Shown: positions 8,861 to 18,639 of the stretch, in pieces
How positions within the stretch are numbered: position 1 is the first letter of the stretch
Layout of the letters: each line of letters begins with the position of its first letter
Assembly (NCBI GenBank): GCA_041649015.1
Contig: JBAZNU010000003.1
Coordinates: 186,001 to 250,000, forward strand
Direction of reading: 5' to 3'
Source: Ignavibacteria bacterium
Lineage (GTDB): Bacteria; Bacteroidota; Ignavibacteria; Tepidaquicellales; Tepidaquicellaceae
DNA: 64,000 bases
Position numbers and translations under genes: made by a program
Notes under the pieces: model-generated
Database searches by the model: none
Seen by the model: only the letters and a program-made list of their open reading frames with translations
What the model was told of the DNA's origin: nothing

Positions 8861-9511
8861 ATGATATTACTGAAGAGATTTTTTAACGAGTATAAATTAG
8901 CTGACGAACAGAGATACAAAGATACTTGTTTGTACAATAAATTAATTCTCGAATGGAATTCAAGAGTAAACGTGATATCAAGAAAGAATACGTCGATTGA
9001 AAATATTGTATTAAATTCAATTTTCTTCCTAACTAAATATGATTTTAAATCGGACACTAAAGTACTGGATATAGGTACAGGCGGCGGCTTTCCCGGGATT
9101 CCGCTCAAGATATTATATCCCAAAATCAATCTTACACTATGCGACTCCATTCAAAAGAAGATTAATGTAGTTGACGATATTATAATAAGAATGAATATGG
9201 GAGATACTAAAGCAGTTTGCTGCAGGGCAGAAGAACTGAAGAAAAATAAGAAACATTTCAGAGCTTATGATTATATAGTCTCAAAATCAGTTGCTCCGCT
9301 TTCCGACTTGTATAAATGGGGTAAGGATTTGTTAAATAAGAATGGATTGTTTCTGTGTATTAAAGGGGGCGAAATGTTAGACGAAATACAAAATTTAACA
9401 AAGCATAATAATAAAGTATCAACAGAAATTATAGAATATGATTTCCCTGAAGAGTATAATATCGAAGACAAAAAACTCGTATTAATAAAAACTAAAGACT
9501 CTGTTATATGA
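8861..9511 (+). CDS. rsmG: 16S rRNA (guanine(527)-N7)-methyltransferase
   Basis: A 216-residue SAM-dependent methyltransferase that modifies G527 of 16S rRNA. The SAM-binding motif VLDIGTGGGFPGIPLK is diagnostic of RsmG (GidB), followed by a VSKSVAPLSDL segment where the family has its SRA motif. I chose the ATG at 8861. The longer frame from 8807 would begin within the T-tract of the hppA terminator and add a non-conserved tail. Its stop overlaps the start of the next gene by 4 bp (ATGA), suggesting translational coupling. Confidence 0.93.
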   Translation: MILLKRFFNEYKLADEQRYKDTCLYNKLILEWNSRVNVISRKNTSIENIVLNSIFFLTKYDFKSDTKVLDIGTGGGFPGIPLKILYPKINLTLCDSIQKKINVVDDIIIRMNMGDTKAVCCRAEELKKNKKHFRAYDYIVSKSVAPLSDLYKWGKDLLNKNGLFLCIKGGEMLDEIQNLTKHNNKVSTEIIEYDFPEEYNIEDKKLVLIKTKDSVI

Positions 9512-11862
9512 AGTACAAATTACTTATTCTGTTTTTGTTTTTTGCAGCTTGCGTGTATTCACAGAATTACAGAATTACAGGAAAAATACTCGATGCAAAA
9601 ACTAATAAACCCCTCAGATATGCAACAATCAAAGTCATTGAAACGGGTACCGGAACTAACGCAGACGATAAAGGAGAGTTTATTCTAAACGTAAAGGAGG
9701 GTTCTTACAATTTAGTTACTTCATACATAGGATATTTTACTGATACCTCGTCATTTTTTATTCAGGGGGAAAGTTCTGAACGAAACATATTTCTAAATCC
9801 AACGGAAATCTATACAGAGGTTATTGAAGTAGCAGGAGAAGACCCTGCCTATGAAATCATACGTAAAGCAATTAAATATAAACAAATATTTAAAAGAGAT
9901 TTAAACGAATATAACTTCGATGCTTATTCCAAATTTGTGGCAAGGTCTAATTTGAATCTATACAATGACCCATCATTGAAGAAAGATTCCACAGGAATGA
10001 ATATATTGGGGATACTCGAATCAGAAACTGTCGGATATTTCAGAAAACCGGATGAAGAAAAACAAATAGTTAAGTCAAAACGTGAAACTGCTAATATAAT
10101 ACGGGGATTTGCAATACCTATGATTGTGAATTTCTATGATGAAAGCATTGACCTTGGTGAAAATAAAATACCCGGTCCTGTTGCTGACGATGCTTTTGAC
10201 CACTACGAGTATAAACTGATTGGAACAACATCAATAGACTCTACAATAGTATTTAAGATAAGCGTTATTAATACATCATCACTTTTGCCGCAGTTCCTCG
10301 GAAATATATATGTTATTGATAGTCTCTTCGCTCTCATAAAAGTTGACCTTGAAACAAACAGTGAGGTTGTAAAAGGTATCAACAAACTTACTTTCAGACA
10401 AAAGTTTTCTCCGGAGAAAGATAATGAAAAGAAAAATTTCTGGATGCCTACGGATGTTGAAATATTCGGTGAGGGAAGATTTGCAGGAATTGTAAAAGTT
10501 AAGATAGATGTATTTACAATTATTTCAGATTACAGATTAAACGAGAAAGCTCCTCCGTATATCTGGGATGATGTTATAGTAAAAGTTGAAAGGGATGCAA
10601 AAAAAGACACATCATATTGGAACAAAAACCAACTAATAAAAAATACAGCTGACGAGAAAGTAGCGTACAAAGTTATAGAAAAATCAATTAATGAAAAACC
10701 GGATGTAACATTGGGGCTTACCGGAATAAGTTTCGGTAAAAATTTCAAACTCGACCTGCTTGAAACGTACAAGTTTAACAGTGTTGCAGGTCATCAGCTC
10801 GGATTAAAGCTTAATTATGCTAAAGATTTCGGAAGAGTAAATTCTTCTTTGTATTATGGTTACGGTTTTGACGACAAAAAAGCTAAAGTTAAGTTTGATT
10901 TATCAACCCAACTTTTAAGAGACAGGAGCTTACGGTTTAATTTTTCAGGCGGAAGTTATCTTTTCTCACCGTTTATGAAGAGGGGGCTGATGGATGATTT
11001 GTTAAACATTCTTTACACGCTGGGTACAAAGAAAGACAGGTATGCTTATTACAATTATCTGGGTTTCAACGCGGATGTAATTAAAGGAATTATCCCTCAG
11101 ATTGCATTAGGACTCGGGTATCAGCAAGCTGAAAGAACTTCTGCTAAGGTCAATTCCGATTACAGTATTATCAAAAGACCAAACAGCTATTCTATGCAGC
11201 CTGTAATAAACGATGATATCAGACGCTCAATCAGTATTATCCTAAGAATTGATCCTAACAATTACAGGGCTATTGACTGGGGAGACGGTGATTTCACAAG
11301 GTTCAGAATAACTGAATTTCCTTACATAACGATGTCTTATGAAAATGCTTCAAAAGATTTATTAAATAGCACTTTTGATAACAGGAAATACAGCATTGAG
11401 GTATACGGTTCTAATAAATTTTCATCAAGAATACGTCCAACATATAAGATGGGATTTAAATTTATGAATGGCTCAGTTCCTTTTCAGGATTTATTATACT
11501 TCGATGTGTTTAAATCGGCTGATGATGCTATGACATTTGCCGCGATGGATTACAATGAATTTGCAGGAACTCAGCTTGCATACTTTAACATTGAGAACAA
11601 CTTCGGAAAATTCTTTCCAAGGAGCGTACCTTTGCTTAATACAATTGATTTAATACTATTCTTTAATGCAGGACGGAGTCTGATTTCTGACGATGCCCAA
11701 AAAATACTGCTTAATGACTTTGTTAAAAGCACTGATGGTACGTTTTTGGAGGCGGGATTTGCTCTTGCTAATGTTCTGGACGTAGTGAGATTGAACTTTG
11801 GCTGGAGACTTAATAATTACAAACCGGGAAGCAATTTTATATTCTATTTAAGTTTCTTCTAA
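9508..11862 (+). CDS. DUF5686 / carboxypeptidase-regulatory-like outer-membrane protein
   Basis: A 784-residue exported protein. After a signal peptide (MKYKLLILFLFFAACVYSQ) comes a carboxypeptidase-regulatory-like beta-sandwich domain, about residues 20-105 (ITGKILDAKTNKPLRYATIK). The remainder matches the DUF5686 pattern common in Bacteroidota: a central region, then a long C-terminal set of amphipathic strands ending in an aromatic residue (FIFYLSFF), as in outer-membrane barrels. The function of the family is not established; nutrient uptake or outer-membrane assembly has been supposed. Its start overlaps the rsmG stop. Confidence 0.82.
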   Translation: MKYKLLILFLFFAACVYSQNYRITGKILDAKTNKPLRYATIKVIETGTGTNADDKGEFILNVKEGSYNLVTSYIGYFTDTSSFFIQGESSERNIFLNPTEIYTEVIEVAGEDPAYEIIRKAIKYKQIFKRDLNEYNFDAYSKFVARSNLNLYNDPSLKKDSTGMNILGILESETVGYFRKPDEEKQIVKSKRETANIIRGFAIPMIVNFYDESIDLGENKIPGPVADDAFDHYEYKLIGTTSIDSTIVFKISVINTSSLLPQFLGNIYVIDSLFALIKVDLETNSEVVKGINKLTFRQKFSPEKDNEKKNFWMPTDVEIFGEGRFAGIVKVKIDVFTIISDYRLNEKAPPYIWDDVIVKVERDAKKDTSYWNKNQLIKNTADEKVAYKVIEKSINEKPDVTLGLTGISFGKNFKLDLLETYKFNSVAGHQLGLKLNYAKDFGRVNSSLYYGYGFDDKKAKVKFDLSTQLLRDRSLRFNFSGGSYLFSPFMKRGLMDDLLNILYTLGTKKDRYAYYNYLGFNADVIKGIIPQIALGLGYQQAERTSAKVNSDYSIIKRPNSYSMQPVINDDIRRSISIILRIDPNNYRAIDWGDGDFTRFRITEFPYITMSYENASKDLLNSTFDNRKYSIEVYGSNKFSSRIRPTYKMGFKFMNGSVPFQDLLYFDVFKSADDAMTFAAMDYNEFAGTQLAYFNIENNFGKFFPRSVPLLNTIDLILFFNAGRSLISDDAQKILLNDFVKSTDGTFLEAGFALANVLDVVRLNFGWRLNNYKPGSNFIFYLSFF

Positions 11863-11983
11863 CAGTTTTACAAATGATATTATTTGTATGTTTAATAATT
11901 ACTTAATATTAATTATTATTGACTGGAAGTGTATAATAAATACACACTATATTTAAAATCACATTTTCAAATTTAAAATAAAA

Positions 11984-12769
11984 ATGAAAAAGAACATCTT
12001 TGTAACTACGGCTGTTGTAATAACAGCCTTTTTCTTTATTGTATCTGATTTACCGGCTTATCCAAATGGTTTTACGGGCGGGACCAAAAAGAATCCTGGT
12101 ACAAGTGGATGCGCCAGCTGTCACGCATTTAACACTGTTATTTCGGGTTTAATTACTGGTCCGGATACAGTAACAGCAGGTCAAACGTACACGTATACAT
12201 TGACAATTACAAACTCTGGGGGGAGCGGTGATTTAGGTGTTGACATAGCGGCAAAGGTCGGATCATTATCAATTATTGCCGGACAGCAGCTAAAAGTAAT
12301 GGGTACGGAATTAGTTCATCAAAACGGAGGTATTCCATATTCAAGTCCCAAGAGTATTACATTTAGCTATTCGGCTCCCAGTACTGTTGGATCAGACACC
12401 TTATACGCAACTGTTGATAGAGGATATTCAGGACGCTGGAATTATGCCCCCAATAAAGGAATCTATGTAAAACTTGCTACCGGTATTATTAACAATGAAA
12501 TTCCTGTTAAATTCTATCTGTCTCAGAATTTCCCAAATCCATTTAATCCGGTAACTAAGATAAAATATGGAATTGCAAAAGAAACAAACGTGAGTGTAAA
12601 AGTTTTTGATTTACTTGGCAAAGAAGTTGCATCACTTGTGAATGAATATCAAGCTTCGGGCAATTATTTTACAACATTTGATGCGGCAAAATATCCGACA
12701 GGAATTTATTATTACAAGATACAAGCAGGCGATTTTACAGAAGTAAGAAAAATGAGTTTGATAAGATAA
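11984..12769 (+). CDS. CxxCH-bearing choice-of-anchor V protein with T9SS sorting domain
   Basis: A 261-residue secreted protein. It has a signal peptide (about residues 1-25), then a Reelin-like/choice-of-anchor V domain with a single CASCH motif (C43, C46, H47), formally a c-type heme attachment site. It ends in a T9SS type A sorting domain of about 80 residues (FYLSQNFPNPFNPVTKIKYG, ending in RKMSLIR). The product should cross the inner membrane by Sec and the outer membrane by T9SS, and then be anchored or released at the surface. The CxxCH is a constant feature of this family, but whether heme is attached is unknown. Confidence 0.85.
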   Translation: MKKNIFVTTAVVITAFFFIVSDLPAYPNGFTGGTKKNPGTSGCASCHAFNTVISGLITGPDTVTAGQTYTYTLTITNSGGSGDLGVDIAAKVGSLSIIAGQQLKVMGTELVHQNGGIPYSSPKSITFSYSAPSTVGSDTLYATVDRGYSGRWNYAPNKGIYVKLATGIINNEIPVKFYLSQNFPNPFNPVTKIKYGIAKETNVSVKVFDLLGKEVASLVNEYQASGNYFTTFDAAKYPTGIYYYKIQAGDFTEVRKMSLIR

Positions 12770-12795
12770 CTGTTGAACGTATTTTTATTATAAAA

Positions 12796-12825
12796 GTACA
12801 GAGATGTAATTCTGTACCTGTTTAA
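12796..12825 (+). terminator. weak terminator-like hairpin
   Basis: A 7-bp inverted repeat (GTACAGA / TCTGTAC, 8-nt loop) is followed by a short T-rich stretch, downstream of the T9SS gene. The stem is short and the T tract interrupted, so termination is plausible but unproven. Confidence 0.4.
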
Positions 12826-12901
12826 TTTAAAAACTAATACAATCAGAATTGTAATAATGTTTTAAACGTTATATTTTAATATAAGTAAAATTCAATTGAG
12901 C

Positions 12902-13405
12902 ATGAAATATCTAATTATTTTTATTTTAATGATAAATTCTAATATGCTGTTTTCACAAGATTATAAGTTAACAACTGACGAGAAAAAGAACGCTCCGATG
13001 CTGGTCGGTTCAATCACCCGCACATTGTTAACTGAGGGTGCTTTTGGTGAATGGTTTAATAAGAGCTATGATATACATAAACTTGACCAGAGATCTCTTG
13101 ATAAAGTAAACAGAGATTTCTTAAACCTAAACATTACCATTATTCTTGGGACATGGTGTGGAGACAGCAAAGAGTTTGTTCCGCCATTTCTGAAGATTCT
13201 TGATACGCTTAACTTTCCCGAGTCAAACCTTCGTCTTATATGTGTTGACAGGCAAAGGCAGGGAATTGCCGATGAGGTAAAAGACCTTGATATAAAGCTT
13301 GTACCTACATTTATATTTTACAAAGACGGAACGGAAATAGGGCGGATAATAGAAAGTCCGAAACTAGGACTTGAAAAGGATTTTTTAAAGATAACAACAG
13401 AATAA
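12902..13405 (+). CDS. exported thioredoxin-like protein with Cys-Gly-Asp-Ser motif
   Basis: A 167-residue protein with a signal peptide (MKYLIIFILMINSNMLFSQ) and a thioredoxin fold. The active-site position reads GTWCGDSKEFVP, so C86 is present but the second Cys of CxxC is replaced by Ser; a cis-Pro segment (KLVPTFIFYKDG) is present. Such one-Cys proteins cannot do classical disulfide exchange alone and may act in thiol binding or peroxide chemistry. ATG 12902 is preferred to a TTG two codons upstream. The M28 peptidase gene begins 11 bp downstream, so the two are probably co-transcribed. Confidence 0.82.
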   Translation: MKYLIIFILMINSNMLFSQDYKLTTDEKKNAPMLVGSITRTLLTEGAFGEWFNKSYDIHKLDQRSLDKVNRDFLNLNITIILGTWCGDSKEFVPPFLKILDTLNFPESNLRLICVDRQRQGIADEVKDLDIKLVPTFIFYKDGTEIGRIIESPKLGLEKDFLKITTE

Positions 13406-13416
13406 ACATAATTTAA

Positions 13417-14901
13417 ATGAAAAGGTTAGTACTAATAATATTACTTGTTTCAATTGTATATTTTGGGTTTAACGACAAACCTGAGATAAAATATGCAGGT
13501 GTTGATAGAATAAAATCGGAGAATCTGATGAAGACGGTTGAATATTTATCATCACCGGAATTAAACGGAAGGCTTGGAGGCAGTGAAGGATATTACAAGG
13601 CCGCAGCATTTATAGCAGAGGAGTTTAAAAAACTCGGATTAAAACCTATTGGAGACGAAGGGTACTATCAAAACTTTACCGTTGAGTACAATGAAATACT
13701 TGCCCCATGTATATTTGCAATGATGAATGAAGACGGAACGATGAATGCTTACAAATTGGGGGATGATTTTGTATGCAGAGGATTTACGGGTTCCGGTAAG
13801 TTTAATACAGAAGCAGTATTTACGGGATATGGATTTTCGGATAAAGCTAACAACTTTGATGAGTATGCAAATATTGACGTGCGGGGAAAAATTGTGATAA
13901 TGTTTAAACAGGCACCATCCTGGAAATTTGGAGAAGAAAACTGGAATCAATCATTAAGATACAGAGCAAAGAATGCTTATGAAAAAGGAGCGGTTGGAAT
14001 TATTTTTGTTTCAAAGCCGAATGATAAAAATCCTCAGAAGCCAATCGGCAGTGTGATGGACGGTGAGGGAGAGCAACTTGAAAATTTTCCTATGATACAT
14101 GCCGATATTTCTGTGGTTGACAGGATACTTACTTCATCAGGAAAGAATTTAAAAGAACTACAGACGGAAATAGACAACGGAAAAAAGCCTTTATCGTTTG
14201 TTACAAAACAGAAAGTTTATCTCGAAGTGACTGCAAAATATGATAAAGCGAGAAGGACTATGAATGTGGCAGGACTTCTTGAAGGCAGCGATGAAAATTT
14301 GAGGAATGAATACTTAATAATCGGTGCACATTTAGACCACGCGGGCGGACAAGCAGGGGAAATATATTTTCCCGGAGCGAATGATAACGCATCGGGGTCT
14401 GCGTCTGTTTTAGAGATAGCAAGAGCTTTTATCGAATCAGGAGTTAAACCAAAGAGGTCAATATTATTTATTCTATTCTCAAATGAAGAATCGGGGCTTA
14501 ACGGTGCAAAGTATTACACTGACAATCCACTTGTGCCGATTGAAAGAACCGTGGCTATGTTTAATAATGACTGTATAGGACACGGAGACAGTATACAGAT
14601 TGGAAACGGAAAAAGTGCACCAATATTGTGGCAGTTAGCAAATTCAATTGATTCTGTAAATTCAAATTCTATGATAATGAGAACGTGGAACGGCGGCGGA
14701 GCAGATGCAGAGCCATTTCACAAGAAGAAAATTCCAAGCTTGTACTTTGTTACTTATTTTAGTTATACACATCTTCATTTACCGAGTGATAAACCAGAGA
14801 CTCTAAATCCAATATTATTTGAGAATATTAGCAGGTTAGGTTATATGTCTGCGTATGAAGTTGCGATGGGTAATTACAGCAAAGAAACAATAATTAATTA
14901 G
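13417..14901 (+). CDS. M28 family zinc aminopeptidase with PA domain
   Basis: A 494-residue exported metallopeptidase. After an N-terminal hydrophobic segment there is a protease-associated domain insert (about residues 120-260; GKIVIMFKQAPSW, then AYEKGAVGIIFVSK). The M28 catalytic domain has a full set of di-zinc ligands: H305 and D307 in GAHLDHAGG, D323 in GANDNASG, E357/E358 in FSNEESG, a later Asp in NNDCIGH, and a His in THLHLPSD. It probably trims peptides in the periplasm or outside the cell. It lies just downstream of the thioredoxin-like gene. Confidence 0.92.
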   Translation: MKRLVLIILLVSIVYFGFNDKPEIKYAGVDRIKSENLMKTVEYLSSPELNGRLGGSEGYYKAAAFIAEEFKKLGLKPIGDEGYYQNFTVEYNEILAPCIFAMMNEDGTMNAYKLGDDFVCRGFTGSGKFNTEAVFTGYGFSDKANNFDEYANIDVRGKIVIMFKQAPSWKFGEENWNQSLRYRAKNAYEKGAVGIIFVSKPNDKNPQKPIGSVMDGEGEQLENFPMIHADISVVDRILTSSGKNLKELQTEIDNGKKPLSFVTKQKVYLEVTAKYDKARRTMNVAGLLEGSDENLRNEYLIIGAHLDHAGGQAGEIYFPGANDNASGSASVLEIARAFIESGVKPKRSILFILFSNEESGLNGAKYYTDNPLVPIERTVAMFNNDCIGHGDSIQIGNGKSAPILWQLANSIDSVNSNSMIMRTWNGGGADAEPFHKKKIPSLYFVTYFSYTHLHLPSDKPETLNPILFENISRLGYMSAYEVAMGNYSKETIIN

Positions 14902-14998
14902 AATAGCTTTACTATTTAATATTTAGTAATATCTTTATATCTTTAAAACTTATATAGATAAATAAATAACAAAATTCATAAAATAAACTGGAGAGAAA

Positions 14999-16348
14999 AT
15001 GAAAAAGATCTTTACAATTCTGTTAATATTAGTAACAGTATCAGCTTTTGCACAGACTGCACAATGGTCTTTTGTAAGCTATTTGCCGGCGCCTAATCCA
15101 CCGGTTAATTCAATTACAGTACCGGATGCAAACACAATTTGGGTTGTTTGTGATGCTTCAGGTGGAGCGGCAAGAGTATACAAATCAACAAACGGCGGAG
15201 TAAACTGGCTTTTAAGAAATGGCGGTTTACCTTCAGTAAATGGTTATTCAATATTTGCTTTTGATACTACAACGGCATTTGTTGGAAATACTAACGGATC
15301 GTTGTTTAAAACAACAAACGGTGGATTCAACTGGACAAGTGTTTTAACCGTATCGGGTTCTTTCAGCAACGGTATACACATGTTCAACACTAACTACGGT
15401 ATTTATTCAGGTGATCCGACGGGTTCTGGAGTTCCTTACCAATTCAGAATTACATCTGACGGCGGCAATACATGGGTGTTAGCACCTAATGCTCCTATTG
15501 CTACGAGTGAGTGGGGTGTAATTAATGCTTGGGATTTCACGGATTCATCACACGTATGGATTGGTTCAGCAAACACCGTAGCAAGTGCAACAACTGCTAA
15601 AATTTTCAGAACATCAACAGGATACTTCGGTTCATGGGCAAACACAGTTGTTACAGGAACAGGCGGTTCGAGTGGATGTTACTATCAAGCAGTTGGATTT
15701 GTAAATAACACAAACGGTATGGTCGGTTCAAGCGGAGGCGATTTAAGAAAAACAACAGACGGAGGTGTTACATTCACGGCAGTTACTGCTCCATGGACAA
15801 CGGGAACAGTTGCGGTAATAAACATGAATGCATTGAAAGACGGTTCAAACACCATCAGAGTGACAGTTGCAGGTGATACGACAAGGATGTTCAGAACAAC
15901 AAATCTCGGAACATCATGGATAAGAGAGCCATTACCGACAGAAGCAACAACAGGTCAGGTACAGCATATTCAGTTCCTTTCTGCTAACGTTGGTTTTGCA
16001 GGTCTTGGTGCATCCGGCGGTATAGGTGGATTCATTAAATACTCAATTCCGACAGGAATAACACCAATAAACAGCAATGTACCTGCAGAATTCAGTTTAT
16101 CGCAGAACTATCCAAATCCATTTAACCCTTCAACGTCGATTAAATTTGCATTACCTAAATCAGGAAATGTAACATTAAAGGTTTACAACGCAATCGGTAA
16201 AGAAGTTGAAACACTGATTAGTGAGGAAATGGGTGCTGGTAATTATGAAGTTTCTTTTGATGCTTCGAGGTTAAACAGTGGAATATATTTCTACAGGTTG
16301 AACACGAATGGTTTCTCAGAAACAAAGAGAATGATGCTTGTCAAGTAA
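14999..16348 (+). CDS. secreted YCF48-like repeat protein with T9SS sorting domain
   Basis: A 449-residue protein with a signal peptide (MKKIFTILLILVTVSAFAQ). Its body consists of beta-propeller-like repeats with the recurring KSTNGGVNW / KTTNGGFNW element seen in YCF48/BNR-type proteins. A C-terminal T9SS type A sorting domain follows (FSLSQNYPNPFNPSTSIKFA, ending in TKRMMLVK). The start is supported by a GGAGAG sequence 5 bp upstream of ATG. It is expected on the cell surface or in the medium. The binding partner is unknown. It is the first of three YCF48-type T9SS proteins in the window. Confidence 0.85.
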   Translation: MKKIFTILLILVTVSAFAQTAQWSFVSYLPAPNPPVNSITVPDANTIWVVCDASGGAARVYKSTNGGVNWLLRNGGLPSVNGYSIFAFDTTTAFVGNTNGSLFKTTNGGFNWTSVLTVSGSFSNGIHMFNTNYGIYSGDPTGSGVPYQFRITSDGGNTWVLAPNAPIATSEWGVINAWDFTDSSHVWIGSANTVASATTAKIFRTSTGYFGSWANTVVTGTGGSSGCYYQAVGFVNNTNGMVGSSGGDLRKTTDGGVTFTAVTAPWTTGTVAVINMNALKDGSNTIRVTVAGDTTRMFRTTNLGTSWIREPLPTEATTGQVQHIQFLSANVGFAGLGASGGIGGFIKYSIPTGITPINSNVPAEFSLSQNYPNPFNPSTSIKFALPKSGNVTLKVYNAIGKEVETLISEEMGAGNYEVSFDASRLNSGIYFYRLNTNGFSETKRMMLVK

Positions 16349-16381
16349 ATTTTCTTAAATCATTAACAATAATTTTTATGA

Positions 16382-16410
16382 AGGGGCATCTTGAGGGGTG
16401 CCCTTTTTTA
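16382..16410 (+). terminator. probable terminator between the YCF48 gene and the S8 protease gene
   Basis: A hairpin with AGGGGCA pairing to TGCCCT (one bulged G) is followed by a run of six T. It excludes the GTG at 16398 as a sensible start for the downstream protease. Confidence 0.65.
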
Positions 16411-16421
16411 AATTAAACATT

Positions 16422-18119
16422 ATGAACAATACAAAATATTTCGCAACTGCAATTCTTTTAATATCATTATCAATGATGGGTTTTAATGATGCATATTTAC
16501 CAAAGTACAAGATGATAAATGATGTAGTTATAAAGAGGAATGACGGAGCGCTTTACATGAAGGGTATGATAAACATTAAGTTTAAGGACGAAGCAGGCGG
16601 TTTTTCAGTAAAGGTATTCAATATAGAAAAACTTGATAAATCACTTTCTGAAATTTCTGTTTCAAAACTGGAGCAGCGTCATCCTTTAAATCCAGTGATT
16701 GCTAAACGGATGATAGGCGATGAAGAGCTTGCAAAAGTTTTCGCTGTTTACTACACAGGAGAGATAGATCCGACAGAAGCGGCGAGAAAAATACTTGATG
16801 AGAATAAGGACATAATTGAATGGGCAGAACCTGATTTTGTTTATGAGGCAGATTTTATTCCGAATGATCCCAATATTGCCAGTCAATACCATTTATCAAG
16901 GATAGCAGCTTACACGGCATGGGATATTTCGCAAGGGGATACAAATGTAGTTATAGGGATAGTGGATTCAGGCAGCGATCTTGACCATCCCGATCTTACG
17001 GCGAACATAAAGTATAATTATGCAGAGATACCAAATGATATGATAGATAACGACGGGAACGGATATATTGATGACTGGAGGGGCTGGGATTTTGCAGGAC
17101 CAAATTATTTATCGCTTTCTGAGGATAACGATCCGAATATTGTTTCATCATACTGCGAGCACGGGTCTCACGTATCAGGGTGTGCTTCGCAGGTGACCAA
17201 CAATGGTGTTCATGGAGCAGGAATAGGATTTAAATGTAAGCTGCTTATAAGTAAACATGGTGCGGATAATGACAATACTGGAAGCGGTTATTCTTATGTT
17301 TACAACACAAACGCAGGGCTTACATACTGCTATCAGAATGGTACAAAAGTTATAAACTGCAGTTTCGGAGGTACGGCACCATCTACTTATACACAACTTG
17401 TGATTAACAATGCATGGGCAAATGGAGTTATAACAGTTGCTTCTGCGGGCAATGAGGGAGTAAATTCACCGAGGTATCCTGCATCATATCAGAACGTTAT
17501 TTCCGTTGCATCGACGACATCTTCGGATACGAAGTCCTGGTTTTCAAACTATCATTCGACTGTTGATGTCTGTGCACCGGGTTCAAACATTTTAAGTACG
17601 TTATACAATAATTCCTATGCATATTTTGACGGAACATCGATGTCAGCACCAGTAACATCAGGGACGGTTGCGCTCATATGCTCGAAGTTTCCCAGTTACA
17701 CACCAGAACAGGTTGTAACAAGACTTTTAACAGGCTGCGACAGTATTTACAATTTGAATCCGGGTTATGTAGGATTGCTTGGTGCGGGAAGAATAAATGC
17801 ATTTAAATCACTGCAGCCATTGACATCAATATCACAAAACGGAATGGAAGTACCTACTGTATTTAAACTTGAGCAGAACTATCCAAATCCATTTAACCCA
17901 ATTACTAAGATTAATTTCTCATTACCTAAATCGGGAGTTGTAAAGCTTACAGTCTATGATTTAAAAGGAAGCGAAGTGGAAACGCTTGTTAATGAAAACA
18001 AACAGGCAGGAAATTATGCCGTTAGTTTTAATGCCTCAATGCTTTCCAGCGGACTTTACTTTTATAAATTAAATTCAGGAAGTTATTCTGAGGTTAAGAA
18101 AATGATGCTTATCAAATAG
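16422..18119 (+). CDS. S8 (subtilisin-like) serine protease with T9SS sorting domain
   Basis: A 565-residue secreted subtilase. A signal peptide is followed by a propeptide of about 140 residues, and then the catalytic domain with the full triad: D182 in GIVDSGSDLDHPD, H247 in EHGSHVSG and S406 in GTSMSAPV. The C-terminus is a T9SS type A sorting domain (KLEQNYPNPFNPITKIN, ending in VKKMMLIK). It should be exported through T9SS and act on extracellular proteins. I chose ATG 16422 because the longer frame starts inside a terminator. Confidence 0.94.
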   Translation: MNNTKYFATAILLISLSMMGFNDAYLPKYKMINDVVIKRNDGALYMKGMINIKFKDEAGGFSVKVFNIEKLDKSLSEISVSKLEQRHPLNPVIAKRMIGDEELAKVFAVYYTGEIDPTEAARKILDENKDIIEWAEPDFVYEADFIPNDPNIASQYHLSRIAAYTAWDISQGDTNVVIGIVDSGSDLDHPDLTANIKYNYAEIPNDMIDNDGNGYIDDWRGWDFAGPNYLSLSEDNDPNIVSSYCEHGSHVSGCASQVTNNGVHGAGIGFKCKLLISKHGADNDNTGSGYSYVYNTNAGLTYCYQNGTKVINCSFGGTAPSTYTQLVINNAWANGVITVASAGNEGVNSPRYPASYQNVISVASTTSSDTKSWFSNYHSTVDVCAPGSNILSTLYNNSYAYFDGTSMSAPVTSGTVALICSKFPSYTPEQVVTRLLTGCDSIYNLNPGYVGLLGAGRINAFKSLQPLTSISQNGMEVPTVFKLEQNYPNPFNPITKINFSLPKSGVVKLTVYDLKGSEVETLVNENKQAGNYAVSFNASMLSSGLYFYKLNSGSYSEVKKMMLIK

Positions 18120-18247
18120 AGGTTTTTTTACATGTATTCCCAGATGGATATTTTTAAACGGATACAAATTAATCGCATAAAACTGTTTTAAAGTCAATTG
18201 AAACTATTTAATATTATACTTAATTTGTTTCCAATTAAAAAATAAAC

Positions 18248-18469
18248 ATGAAACCTTTTATTGCGATAGTAATAATTATAAACACAATATTTTTCGGAGC
18301 GATGGCATATTACTCAAAGTTAACGTATGAGCTTACCGAGGTACAGACAATAGTCATAAAAGCGGAAATGGATACAACAAATATCCGTTTGAAGAGCATT
18401 AACACAGCGCTTGATGACAAGCTGTACGGGATAATGCATAACATATCGAATCCTAATACGAACAAGTAA
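18248..18469 (+). CDS. small single-pass membrane protein, unknown function
   Basis: A 73-residue frame starting with a hydrophobic segment (residues 3-22, IAIVIIINTIFFGAMAYYS) followed by a hydrophilic, helix-prone tail (ELTEVQTIVIKAEMDTTNI). This looks like a small inner-membrane protein with a periplasmic or cytoplasmic coiled tail. I do not recognise a family. It stands alone between the S8 protease and glgA. Composition and codon use look like the neighbouring genes, which favours a real gene. Confidence 0.5.
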   Translation: MKPFIAIVIIINTIFFGAMAYYSKLTYELTEVQTIVIKAEMDTTNIRLKSINTALDDKLYGIMHNISNPNTNK

Positions 18470-18639
18470 AGGAGTTTTCTTAATTACATTATGTAGCAAC
18501 CCTGTGAGTAAGGATAGGGTAATTTAGTGATTTAATAAGGTGCCTTTATTTATATACATTTCTTTTAACAGTTATTCCTTTTTTTTCAATTGAATATCTT
18601 GATTATTTTGTTTATTTTAAACAAATTAATTTCTTATAG

